A stretch of 64,000 nucleotides of DNA from Sphingomonas sp. (lineage in GTDB: Bacteria > Pseudomonadota > Alphaproteobacteria > Sphingomonadales > Sphingomonadaceae): the NCBI GenBank assembly GCA_025936675.1, contig JAICSX010000004.1, forward strand, positions 24,865 through 88,864, given 5' to 3'. Shown here one piece after another: positions 53,846 to 61,403 of the stretch. The notes beneath the pieces are model-generated. The model was not told the DNA's origin, did no database searches, and saw nothing but the letters and a program-made list of their open reading frames with translations. Both the position numbers and the translations under genes were made by a program. Every line of letters begins with the position of its first letter. The first letter of the stretch is position 1.

Positions 53846-55054
53846 ATGGCGGAATTATCGTCGATTGAGCGCGCGGTCGTCGAACGCGCGGGCGGCGAGC
53901 CGATGCTCGAACAGGTACTCGAGTGGTCGGCCGTGAACAGCGGGTCGCGCAACCTCGCCGGTCTCGAGCGCATAGGCGCGATGCTCGCCGATGCCTTTTC
54001 CGCGCTTCCGGGCGAGTTGGCGCTCGTGGAGCCGGCAACGGTCGAGACCATCGATCCAGCTGGGAAGACCGCCTCGGTCGAGCATGGGCGCCACCTGCAC
54101 CTGAAAGTGCGGCCGGACGCGTCAGTCCAGCTGCTGCTCACCGGCCACATGGATACGGTCTACGACGTCGATCACGAATTCCAGGAAACGCGCTGGATCG
54201 AGGACGGCGTGCTGAACGGGCCCGGCGTCGCCGACATGAAGGGCGGCATCGCGGTAATGCTCGCGGCGCTCAAGTCGGTCGAACAAAGTCCGACCGCGGA
54301 GCGCATTGGGTACGAAGTCGTGATCGACAGCGACGAGGAGGTCGGCTCGCCCTCGTCCGCTGCGCTTCTGATGCAGGCGGCCGCTGCCAAGCACGCGGCG
54401 CTGACCTATGAGCCGGCGGCGCTGCCTGATGGAACGCTCGCCGGCGCGCGGCCCGGCAGCGGCAATTTCTCCTTCGTCGTGCGCGGCAAGTCGGCACACG
54501 CCGGCCGCAATCCCGAGGAAGGCCGCAACGCGATCGTCGCCGCGTCCGAGCTCGCGCTGCGGTTAGCGATGTCGAAGACTCCAGGCCTCTCGATCAACCC
54601 GGCGAAAATCGACGGCGGCGGTCCCAACAATGTCGTCCCCGATCTTGCCATCCTGCGCGTGAACCTTCGGCCGCGAACCACCGACGACCAGGAGATCGCC
54701 GCACGGCTGATCGCCAAGGCGCTGGATGAGACCGCCAAGCAGCACGAAGTCTTCATTGAGGCGCACGGCGGCTTCGGCCGTCCGCCAAAGCCGCTGACTG
54801 AGGAAGCCGAAGCGCTGTTCAAGCTGGTGAAGCAGGCCGGCTCCGATCTCGGCCAGGACATCGGCTGGCAATCGTCCGGCGGAGTTTGCGACGGCAACAA
54901 TATCGCTGCCTGCGGCGTGCCCGTCGTCGATACGATGGGCGTTCGCGGCGGCAAGATCCACAGCATGGAGGAATATCTGATCGTCGAAAGCCTGACCGAA
55001 CGGGCTGCCTTGAGTGCTCTCACGATCCTGCGGCTGGCGGGGGACGCCGCATGA
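53846..55054 (+). CDS. M20 family metallopeptidase/hydrolase
   Basis: 402 residues. Zinc ligands are visible in LTGHMDTVYD (His/Asp), GPGVADMKGGIAVM (bridging Asp) and DSDEEVGSPSS (catalytic and ligand Glu); a dimerisation domain (GKSAHAGRNPEEGRNA) follows. It resembles carboxypeptidase G2/acetylornithine-type deacylases. Its stop overlaps astA by four bases, so it could act on an arginine-catabolism intermediate or succinylated amino acid, which is inference only. Confidence 0.88.
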   Translation: MAELSSIERAVVERAGGEPMLEQVLEWSAVNSGSRNLAGLERIGAMLADAFSALPGELALVEPATVETIDPAGKTASVEHGRHLHLKVRPDASVQLLLTGHMDTVYDVDHEFQETRWIEDGVLNGPGVADMKGGIAVMLAALKSVEQSPTAERIGYEVVIDSDEEVGSPSSAALLMQAAAAKHAALTYEPAALPDGTLAGARPGSGNFSFVVRGKSAHAGRNPEEGRNAIVAASELALRLAMSKTPGLSINPAKIDGGGPNNVVPDLAILRVNLRPRTTDDQEIAARLIAKALDETAKQHEVFIEAHGGFGRPPKPLTEEAEALFKLVKQAGSDLGQDIGWQSSGGVCDGNNIAACGVPVVDTMGVRGGKIHSMEEYLIVESLTERAALSALTILRLAGDAA

Positions 55055-56067
55055 GCTTCCGTATCCGGGCGGCGCGAACCAGCGATCTTCGCGCTTTCTA
55101 CAATCTCGCCAAGCTTACCGGTGGCGGGTTCACCAATCTTCCCGCCGAGAAATCGACGCTGGAGTCCAAGCTGGAGCGCAGCGCCAAGGGATTTGCGCGC
55201 AAAGGAGACATGCCTGGCGACGACCTCTACGTATTCTTCCTGGAGAAAGTCGCGAACCGCCAGATCATCGGCACTTGCCAGGTATTCGGAGCGGTCGGCA
55301 CGGAATATCCTTTCTACAGCTACCTGATCTCGACACTGACGCAGAAGAGCGCGGAGCTGGGACGCACCTTCCGCAACCAGACGCTGACTCTCACGACCGA
55401 TTTCGATGGCGCCAGCGAGGTTGGAGGTCTGTTCCTCCATCCGCACGAGCGCGCCGGCGGGCTTGGGATGCTGCTCGCTCGTTCCCGCTATTTGTTCATC
55501 AAGTCGCATCGCGCGCGCTTCGGGGACATCGTGCTGGCCGAGCTTCGCGGCGTGATGGATGAGGCCGGCAACGCGCCATTCTGGGATGCGCTAGGCGGAC
55601 GATTCTTCGGAATGACTTTTCCCGAGGCCGACGAGTTCAACGCGGTCCACGGCACGCAATTCATCGCCGACCTGTTCCCCAAGACGCCCATCTACGTATC
55701 GATGCTTCCTGAAAGCGCGCGGGCAGTCATCGGCCAGCCGCATCCAACCGGCCGGGCGGCGCTCAAGATGCTCGAGACCGAAGGGTTCGTCTGGGACAGT
55801 TATATCGACGTGTTCGATGGCGGTCCGACCGTCTCCGCGCGAACCGACGAAATCCGGACCATTCGCGAATGCGGCCAGGCGACTCTGGCCGATGAGACTT
55901 CGGAATATGGCAAGACGATGTTGATCGCGTGCGGCCAACTTTCCGATTTCGTCGCATGCTATGGGAAGGTCGCGGACTGCGGTGAAGGCAAGGTCTCGGT
56001 CGACGCCGAGGCCCGTTCGATGCTGGGAGCGAAGCCCGGGGCGACGCTTTGGCTGGCTGAACGCTAA
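55051..56067 (+). CDS. astA: Arginine N-succinyltransferase
   Basis: 338 residues starting MSFRIRAARTSDLRAFYNLAKLTGGGFTNLP at ATG 55051. Key blocks: KETIGTCQVFGAVG-like (here RQIIGTCQVFGAVG), HPHERAGGLGMLLARSRYLF, VLAELRGVMDEAGNAPFWDALG. First step of the AST arginine degradation pathway. It overlaps the M20 gene and is 3 bp before astB. Upstream in-frame sequence reads through the M20 gene and is not part of it. Confidence 0.95.
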   Translation: MSFRIRAARTSDLRAFYNLAKLTGGGFTNLPAEKSTLESKLERSAKGFARKGDMPGDDLYVFFLEKVANRQIIGTCQVFGAVGTEYPFYSYLISTLTQKSAELGRTFRNQTLTLTTDFDGASEVGGLFLHPHERAGGLGMLLARSRYLFIKSHRARFGDIVLAELRGVMDEAGNAPFWDALGGRFFGMTFPEADEFNAVHGTQFIADLFPKTPIYVSMLPESARAVIGQPHPTGRAALKMLETEGFVWDSYIDVFDGGPTVSARTDEIRTIRECGQATLADETSEYGKTMLIACGQLSDFVACYGKVADCGEGKVSVDAEARSMLGAKPGATLWLAER

Positions 56068-56070
56068 GCC

Positions 56071-57321
56071 GTGGCGCTGCGGGAAATCAATTTCGACGGG
56101 ATCGTCGGTCCCAGCCACAATTATGCGGGACTCAGCCTCGGTAACCTCGCCTCGGCGCGGCACGCCGGCCAGGTGTCACAACCCCGCGCTGCGGCGCTCC
56201 AAGGCATCGACAAGATGCGCGCGAATTTGGCGCTCGGCCTCGCGCAGGGGATTTTCCTGCCGCACCCGAGGCCCGATCGGGCGTGGCTCGCCGAGCTTGG
56301 GACGACGATCGGGGACGCCGACGCTGCGCTCGCGGCGAATGCGATGTCGGCGTCGGCTATGTGGGCGGCGAATGCGGCAACGGTTTCGCCCGCGCCGGAC
56401 ACGGCCGACGGCAAGTGCCATCTGACCGTCGCGAACCTCAAGACCATGCCGCACCGAAGCCACGAATGGCCCGCTACGCTCGCGCAGCTCAGTCTTGCGT
56501 TTGGCGGCGGCGCGTTCGCGGTTCATGCGCCGGTGCCGCTTGCGTTTGGCGACGAGGGAGCCGCAAACCACATGCGGCTGACGACTGCCCACGGAGAAGC
56601 GGGCGTCGAAGTCTTCGTCTTTGGCGTATCGGGCGGCGCTTTTCCTGCGCGGCAGCATATGGAGGCATCGAAGGCGATCGCGCGTCTCCACCGGCTCGAT
56701 CCCGAACGCGTGATTTTTGCCGAGCAGTCGGAGGAAGCGATTGCTGCGGGCGCTTTCCACAACGACGTGGTCGCCGTCGCCAACGAGCGGGTGCTGTTCG
56801 CGCATGAGCAGGCGTTCGCCGACAAGGAGGCGTTGATTGCGGCGCTCTCGGCGAAGGTCGAAGGCTTTGAGTATGTCGAAGTGCCGGACGCGGAAGTTCC
56901 GCTTACCGACGCGATTCGCTCTTATCTGTTCAACGCGCAGTTGGTGACTCCGCCGGACGGGCAGCCGACATTGATCGTTCCGAGCGAAGCACATGAGACG
57001 GCCTCCGTGTGGGGCTGGATCGAGCGCCACATCGCCGGCAACGGGCCGATCCGCCGCGTCGAGGTCGTCGATGTCCGCCAGTCGATGGCGAATGGCGGCG
57101 GCCCTGCCTGCCTGCGGCTCCGCGTGGTTGCCGATCCTGCGACAGTCGATCCGCGGTTCATCGCCGACGAAGGAAAGCTCGATAGGGTTGCGGAGATTAT
57201 CCGCTGTCAATGGCCGGAGCAGATCCACCATGACGACCTGCAAGCACCTGCGCTCATTGCCGAGATCGAGGCGGCTCGACGCGCATTGCTGGAGTCGTTG
57301 GACCTTCGAAAACTGGTCTAA
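56071..57321 (+). CDS. astB: N-succinylarginine dihydrolase
   Basis: 416 residues, GTG start at 56071. Opening EINFDGIVGPSHNYAGLSLGN is typical; a His-containing loop FHNDVVAVANERVLF and the catalytic Cys in MANGGGPACLRLRV near residue 340 are intact. It cleaves N2-succinylarginine to succinylornithine, CO2 and ammonia. The remaining astC, astD and astE are not in the window. Confidence 0.95.
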   Translation: MALREINFDGIVGPSHNYAGLSLGNLASARHAGQVSQPRAAALQGIDKMRANLALGLAQGIFLPHPRPDRAWLAELGTTIGDADAALAANAMSASAMWAANAATVSPAPDTADGKCHLTVANLKTMPHRSHEWPATLAQLSLAFGGGAFAVHAPVPLAFGDEGAANHMRLTTAHGEAGVEVFVFGVSGGAFPARQHMEASKAIARLHRLDPERVIFAEQSEEAIAAGAFHNDVVAVANERVLFAHEQAFADKEALIAALSAKVEGFEYVEVPDAEVPLTDAIRSYLFNAQLVTPPDGQPTLIVPSEAHETASVWGWIERHIAGNGPIRRVEVVDVRQSMANGGGPACLRLRVVADPATVDPRFIADEGKLDRVAEIIRCQWPEQIHHDDLQAPALIAEIEAARRALLESLDLRKLV

Positions 57322-57345
57322 GCAGCGCGAGGCAGGAGTGGGTTC

Positions 57346-57879
57346 ATGACCGACGATGTCCGAAGCCTGATCGACCGATCCAGCGAAGCACGGCGCGCGC
57401 GCGATCAAGCCGCTGCAGTGGAGCTTGCGCAATCAGCGGTTGAAGCCGCGCGGGAGGCGAATGATCGAGCGATGCTAGGCGAGGCGCTAGCAGCACTTGG
57501 CCGCCTTCGACGCGACGAGCGGGATCTCGATGCTGCAGCAAAGCTCTACGAGGAAGCCGCAGCGATCGCCCGCGAGCAGGGCGACTTATACGCGCTCGCT
57601 CACCGGCTGCGGCACATCGGCGATATCGCGTTGGAGCTGGGTGATCTCGCCCGCGCAGAAGATTGTTACAGCCAAGCGGGCGAATTGTTCGATGGGCTGC
57701 GGACCGGTCAGCTTGACCGCGCCAATTTCCTCAGATCGAGGGCGCTCCTCAAGGAGAAGCAGGGTGCGAACGCGGCAGCTGCACAACTTTGGTCAGAAGC
57801 TCGCGCGCTCTATTCGGCGACGGGGATCGAGGCCGGCGTCAAGGAAAGCGACCGGCGCCTCACGCAGTTGATGAGCTGA
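57346..57879 (+). CDS. Tetratricopeptide-repeat protein
   Basis: 177 residues with about four TPR-like helical pairs (LAQSAVEAAREANDRAMLGEALAALGRLRR, AAKLYEEAAAIAREQGDLYALAHRLRHIGD, RAEDCYSQAGELFDG). No signal peptide. ATG at 57346, 24 bp after astB, so possibly the last gene of that operon. Presumed protein-protein scaffold; partner unknown. Confidence 0.82.
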   Translation: MTDDVRSLIDRSSEARRARDQAAAVELAQSAVEAAREANDRAMLGEALAALGRLRRDERDLDAAAKLYEEAAAIAREQGDLYALAHRLRHIGDIALELGDLARAEDCYSQAGELFDGLRTGQLDRANFLRSRALLKEKQGANAAAAQLWSEARALYSATGIEAGVKESDRRLTQLMS

Positions 57880-58006
57880 AAACCGCTGCCGCATAGCCGA
57901 TCCGCGCTCGAATCCCGGATCGGGACAAAAGTAAATGTCACTTTAACCTTGTCGATTAGGACTTTTCCGGCTCAAAACGGCCGTTGCGACGTTGAAGCTT
58001 TAACGA

Positions 58007-58348
58007 ATGGCAATGCTGAGCAAGATAGGCCGTCTCTTTCAGATCAAGACGCGCTTCGAGGCGTGGCTGGTGATCTATGCAATCGCGCTCGGTGCCGTCG
58101 AGCGCGGCCGGCATTATCTCGATGCCTATCCTGGATTCGGCGGATGGCTGCTGGCGCTGGCCTGCACCGGCGTCGTGTTCATCGCCGGCGGAAAGTTGCT
58201 CGATTCGGTCAGGTCGCCGCAGCCGGCGCTCGCTTCAGGTCCTTATCGCGCGCCCGTCCAGCGGCGCCAGATCAATGGTCGTAATCGACCCACGCGCCAG
58301 CCGCAGCGTCGCGGTTCAGAGTCACGGATTTCACGTCGCAGAGATTGA
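58007..58348 (+). CDS. Small membrane protein of unknown function
   Basis: 113 residues. LFQIKTRFEAWLVIYAIALGAVERGRHYL, a hydrophobic stretch with polar breaks, then a clear helix GGWLLALACTGVVFIAGGKLL, then a basic, disordered tail. The last 77 bases of coding sequence overlap the 3' end of the convergent gene at 58272, so the tail (Arg/Gln-rich) may be a recent extension. ATG 58007 or 58013. Function unknown. Confidence 0.65.
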   Translation: MAMLSKIGRLFQIKTRFEAWLVIYAIALGAVERGRHYLDAYPGFGGWLLALACTGVVFIAGGKLLDSVRSPQPALASGPYRAPVQRRQINGRNRPTRQPQRRGSESRISRRRD

Positions 58349-58610
58349 CGCCGGCCCAGGTCACGGCGCCGCTGCCCGGTACGTTCGCTCGAATATCGAA
58401 AGCACAATCCGGGTCGCTGAATCTCATGTCCATCCGCGCGCCGGCGCTCGGCGCAGCACCAAGCGTCTTCCATTCCTGAGTGCCTGACCGGCGAATCGAC
58501 AGCTGAGCAAGCGCTGCTCCGGTGCCGTTGACGAGCGTGAAGCCGGACGCACCCGCAAGAGCAGGCGATGCAGTCCCCAGGAAGGCGAGCAGAAGCATGA
58601 GTCTCTTCAT
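58272..58610 (-). CDS. Small exported protein of unknown function
   Basis: 112 residues from ATG 58610: signal peptide MKRLMLLLAFLGTASPALAG, then GFTLVNGTGAALAQLSIRRSG, a compact beta-rich domain with two cysteines (DPDCAFDIR and GVNLCDVKSVTL) likely forming a disulfide, ending GAWVDYDH. An in-frame ATG at 58622 would add four residues. The start codon lies inside one arm of an 11-bp inverted repeat. Not assigned to a known family. Confidence 0.72.
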   Translation of the reverse strand: MKRLMLLLAFLGTASPALAGASGFTLVNGTGAALAQLSIRRSGTQEWKTLGAAPSAGARMDMRFSDPDCAFDIRANVPGSGAVTWAGVNLCDVKSVTLNRDAAAGAWVDYDH

Positions 58611-58640
58611 GCGCACGAGCATAAACCCATGCGCATGAAG
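58605..58640. promoter_or_regulatory. 11-bp inverted repeat over a start codon
   Basis: CTTCATGCGCA (58605-58615) and TGCGCATGAAG (58630-58640) are perfect arms with a 14-base spacer; each contains the palindrome ATGCGCAT or a near copy. The minus-strand ATG at 58610 is in one arm. It could be an operator or a translation-masking hairpin. Confidence 0.4.
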
Positions 58641-58662
58641 GGAAAACGGAAAATCGGTGACG

Positions 58663-58917
58663 CTAGGCCGCGAGGTCGGCGTAGCTCGGCCGAATCCCGC
58701 TCCAGAACACCGGCGTCGGTGCCGGGCCGTTGGTCAGCGCCTCTTTCAGCGGCAGCGCCGTCGAACAGAAGGCGCATTCGGCCGACATGCGGCCGATGAT
58801 CCAGTGGGTGCGGCCGCAGCCGGGGCAGTGATTGACTTCACCGTCGTGATAGACGGCGTGATAGCCGCGCGCGTTCGGATTGAACGTGGAGCGGCGCGAG
58901 TCGATGGAAGTCAGCAT
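58663..58917 (-). CDS. Small zinc-ribbon protein
   Basis: 84 residues from ATG 58917, after AAGGATCACACC. Two CxxC pairs, HCPGCGRTHWIIG and ECAFCSTALPL, form a zinc ribbon preceded by RSTFNPNARGYHAVYHDGE. No other domain. Relatives of this size are seen as uncharacterised proteins in sphingomonads; a role in nucleic-acid or protein contacts is a guess. Longer in-frame start at 58938 is less well supported. Confidence 0.75.
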   Translation of the reverse strand: MLTSIDSRRSTFNPNARGYHAVYHDGEVNHCPGCGRTHWIIGRMSAECAFCSTALPLKEALTNGPAPTPVFWSGIRPSYADLAA

Positions 58918-59153
58918 GGTGTGATCCTTAGAAACCATTCTTTGCCCGTTCCAACGAGCGTCGAATCGTTAGGTTTCATCGATGATCCGTGATGGGACGC
59001 TCCGTGTCACGACGGTCACACTGGTCTGTTCCAGTCCGGGACGAAGCGCCCTCCGCCCCCTCTGTGGACCAAATCGAAGAAGGCGCTGTGGATATTAACC
59101 CTCTCTTAGCGACTCACGGGTGATGGTCGTTCCGTCTCGGAGCGGAGGGACAA

Positions 59154-59327
59154 GTGGAGTCGAACGAGCGTTATTATCGCAGGCGCGCGGTCGAAGAGCG
59201 GATGGCAGCGCAGCGCGCGGTGACGGAAAATGCACGCGCGTGGCATGCCAAGCTGGCGCAGGATTTCGCCGAACGGGCGAGTGCCTGCACAGCACCGATC
59301 TGCGGCGCCGCCGTACTGAACGGCTGA
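59154..59327 (+). CDS. 57-residue charged helical protein (YYRRRxxEER family)
   Basis: GTG at 59154, five bases after GGAGGGA, to TGA at 59327. The product VESNERYYRRRAVEERMAAQ is followed by HAKLAQDFAERASACTAP. It matches the layout of the protein at 35457-35639 (YYRRR, EER, Ala-rich helix, H..LA..FAER), which supports a genuine short gene. Two cysteines near the C-terminus are unique to this copy. Function unknown. Confidence 0.65.
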   Translation: MESNERYYRRRAVEERMAAQRAVTENARAWHAKLAQDFAERASACTAPICGAAVLNG

Positions 59328-59374
59328 TTCAACCAGCCTAACTGCCGCTGCGCAGCGGAGTGACCGCGCGCGCC

Positions 59375-59668
59375 TCAAACTTCCGTTTCCGCTTCCTCGA
59401 TCGCGTCGAGCACCGCTTCGGGCTGAACCAGCCGCTTCATTTCCTCGATATCTTCCTCACGTGCGTCGGGCACTTCCATTCGCGCCGCAATCTCGGACAC
59501 AAGCGCCACCAGCTTGGTGATCTCGGCCTCTGGAAGGAGGCTCACCTGAAGGTCGAGCTCGGCGCGGCGGTCGGCCTGAGCGGCCATGCGATTCTGCGTG
59601 ATGAGGATGAAGGTGGAGAGGAAGATCGCTTCGACCGACGCGATCATCGCCAGCGGCTGCCGCAGCAA
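59375..59668 (-). pseudogene. Truncated DUF1003-like membrane protein
   Basis: 97 codons from a TTG at 59668. The sequence MIASVEAIFLSTFILITQNRMAAQADRR plus a long amphipathic helix is the second membrane segment and C-terminal half of DUF1003 proteins. The N-terminal cytoplasmic region and first helix are missing: a TGA lies five codons upstream of the TTG in frame, and the space to tRNA-Arg is only 127 bp. Either a decayed gene or a shortened functional form. Confidence 0.55.
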
Positions 59669-59795
59669 ACGAGCCGCCGCTCAGCGCCGTTCCTAAGGAT
59701 GATGCAGATGTGCAGCTTGCGCGAGGGTTGCGCCATTTCGCGGCGGCCCCTATGTCGCGCCAGCCGCGGCCCTTGGGCCGATCCCGGCACCCCGC

Positions 59796-59872
59796 GCGCC
59801 CGTAGCTCAGCTGGATAGAGCACCAGACTACGAATCTGGGGGTCAGAGGTTCGAATCCTTTCGGGCGCGCCA
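59796..59872 (+). tRNA. tRNA-Arg (anticodon ACG)
   Basis: 77-nt cloverleaf: acceptor GCGCCCG/CGGGCGC, D-arm GCTC...GAGC, anticodon stem CCAGA/TCTGG around loop CTACGAA (anticodon ACG, read as ICG), T-arm with TTCGAAT, discriminator G and encoded CCA. It decodes CGT/CGC/CGA codons. Confidence 0.97.
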
Positions 59873-59894
59873 TTTTCCTTTTAGAGCCGCGGCA

Positions 59895-60392
59895 ATGCGA
59901 TCGCCGATCCTTGCTACGCTCCTGCTGCTCAGCGCCTGCACGTCTCCGGGCGGGAAATATCCGTCGCTTCAGCCGCGTGCCGCGGAGGCGATCGATCCCC
60001 GCGTGCCGGTCACCCGTCCGATGAACAATCGTCCGGTCTCGGTCTCGTTGGCGAGCAAGCTTGCGGGTTTGGTCGGTCAGGCGCGAAGCGGAGATGCCGC
60101 CTTTGAAGGTGCGGCTTCCGAGGCGGAACATCTCGCTGCTTCCGCCGGCGCTCCGCAGAGCGAGAGCTGGATCAGCGCTCAAGAGGCGCTGACCGCCGCC
60201 ATCGCCGCGCGCAAGCCGACCGCGACTGCCTTGGGCGACGTCGACGAAGTCGCCGCAACCGCGCTCCAGGCGCAAGGGGGAATTGCCCCGAATGACCTCG
60301 CCGCAATCAAGAATGCAGCGGCCCAAATCGCGGCAATCGACCACCGCCAGGCCGACCGGATCGACGCAATCCAGAAGCGGCTTGGGTTCTAA
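59895..60392 (+). CDS. Lipoprotein of unknown function
   Basis: 165 residues. Lipobox LLSAC at the end of MRSPILATLLLLSACTSP, then VPVTRPMNNRPVSVSLASKLAGLVGQARSGD and two long alanine-rich helices ending in ADRIDAIQKRLGF, a coiled-coil-like body. No known domain. It starts 23 bp after tRNA-Arg and its TAA overlaps the convergent hemB stop by three bases (CTAA). Probably an outer-membrane or periplasmic anchored protein. Confidence 0.75.
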   Translation: MRSPILATLLLLSACTSPGGKYPSLQPRAAEAIDPRVPVTRPMNNRPVSVSLASKLAGLVGQARSGDAAFEGAASEAEHLAASAGAPQSESWISAQEALTAAIAARKPTATALGDVDEVAATALQAQGGIAPNDLAAIKNAAAQIAAIDHRQADRIDAIQKRLGF

Positions 60393-61384
60393 CCGGCGAT
60401 CAGCCGCGCGGCGTCGAGCGCGTGATAGGTGAGGACGCCGGTTGCTCCAGCGCGCTTGAACGCGAGCAACGTCTCAAGAATGAGCGCATCCCGATCGGCC
60501 GCACCCGCTGAGGCGGCGTGCTCGATCATCGCATATTCGCCGCTCACCTGATAGGCGAAGGTCGGGACCCCGAACGCGTCCTTCACGCGGGCGACGACGT
60601 CGAGATAGGGCAAGCCCGGCTTGACCATGACGAAATCCGCGCCCTCGGCCAGGTCGAGCTCCACCTCGCGCAAAGCCTCGTCGATGTTCGCTGGGTCCAT
60701 CTGATAGCCGCGCTTGTCGCCCTTGAGGCGGCCCAGGGAACCGACCGCCTCGCGGAAGGGTCCGTAGAAGGCCGACGCATATTTCGCCGCATAGGCCATG
60801 ATCGCGACATTCTGGCGCCCTTCGCGCTCGAGCGCCGCGCGGATCGCGGCGACGCGGCCGTCCATCATGTCCGACGGAGCGACGATATCGGCGCCCGCCT
60901 CGGCCTGGACCAACGCCTGGCCAACGAGGATTTCGACGGTGTCGTCGTTGATGACGTTGCCGAGCTCATCGACGAGGCCATCGTGCCCGTGTGCCGTGTA
61001 AGGGTCGAGCGCGACGTCGGTCAAAACGCCGATCTCGGGCACTGCGTCTTTGATCGCGCGGACCGCGCGGCAGATCAGATTGTCCCTGTTGAGCGCTTCC
61101 TCGGCCTTCTCCGTGCGGAGGTGTTCCGGCGTGTTGGGGAAGAGCGCGAGGCATGGGATGCCAAGCGCCGCGGCTTCCCTGGCCTTGGCGCCGATCCGGT
61201 CGATGCTCCAGCGGCTGACTCCCGGAAGCGAGCCGATCGGTTCCTCTGAGGCGCGGCCTTCGCAGATGAAGAGCGGCCAGATGAAATCACTCGGGTGAAG
61301 CCGGTTTTCGGCGAGCATCGCACGCATCCACGGACTCGATCGGCCGCGCCGCATGCGCAAGGAGGGAAAGGAAGCGGTGGTCAT
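60389..61384 (-). CDS. hemB: Porphobilinogen synthase (delta-aminolevulinic acid dehydratase)
   Basis: 331 residues. Both Schiff-base lysines are present in AYAAKYASAFYGPFR and FVMVKPGLPYLD. The metal site reads DVALDPYTAHGHDGLVD, with Asp/Ala replacing the zinc cysteines, the Mg-dependent form typical of alphaproteobacteria. It condenses two 5-aminolevulinate molecules in tetrapyrrole synthesis. Confidence 0.97.
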   Translation of the reverse strand: MTTASFPSLRMRRGRSSPWMRAMLAENRLHPSDFIWPLFICEGRASEEPIGSLPGVSRWSIDRIGAKAREAAALGIPCLALFPNTPEHLRTEKAEEALNRDNLICRAVRAIKDAVPEIGVLTDVALDPYTAHGHDGLVDELGNVINDDTVEILVGQALVQAEAGADIVAPSDMMDGRVAAIRAALEREGRQNVAIMAYAAKYASAFYGPFREAVGSLGRLKGDKRGYQMDPANIDEALREVELDLAEGADFVMVKPGLPYLDVVARVKDAFGVPTFAYQVSGEYAMIEHAASAGAADRDALILETLLAFKRAGATGVLTYHALDAARLIAG

Positions 61385-61403
61385 TTGCCGCCCCTCTATC
61401 GGG

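Noticed and set aside
58976..58985. Palindrome TCATCGATGA in the 58.9 kb gap
   Set aside because: Ten bases, single copy; too short to call an operator.
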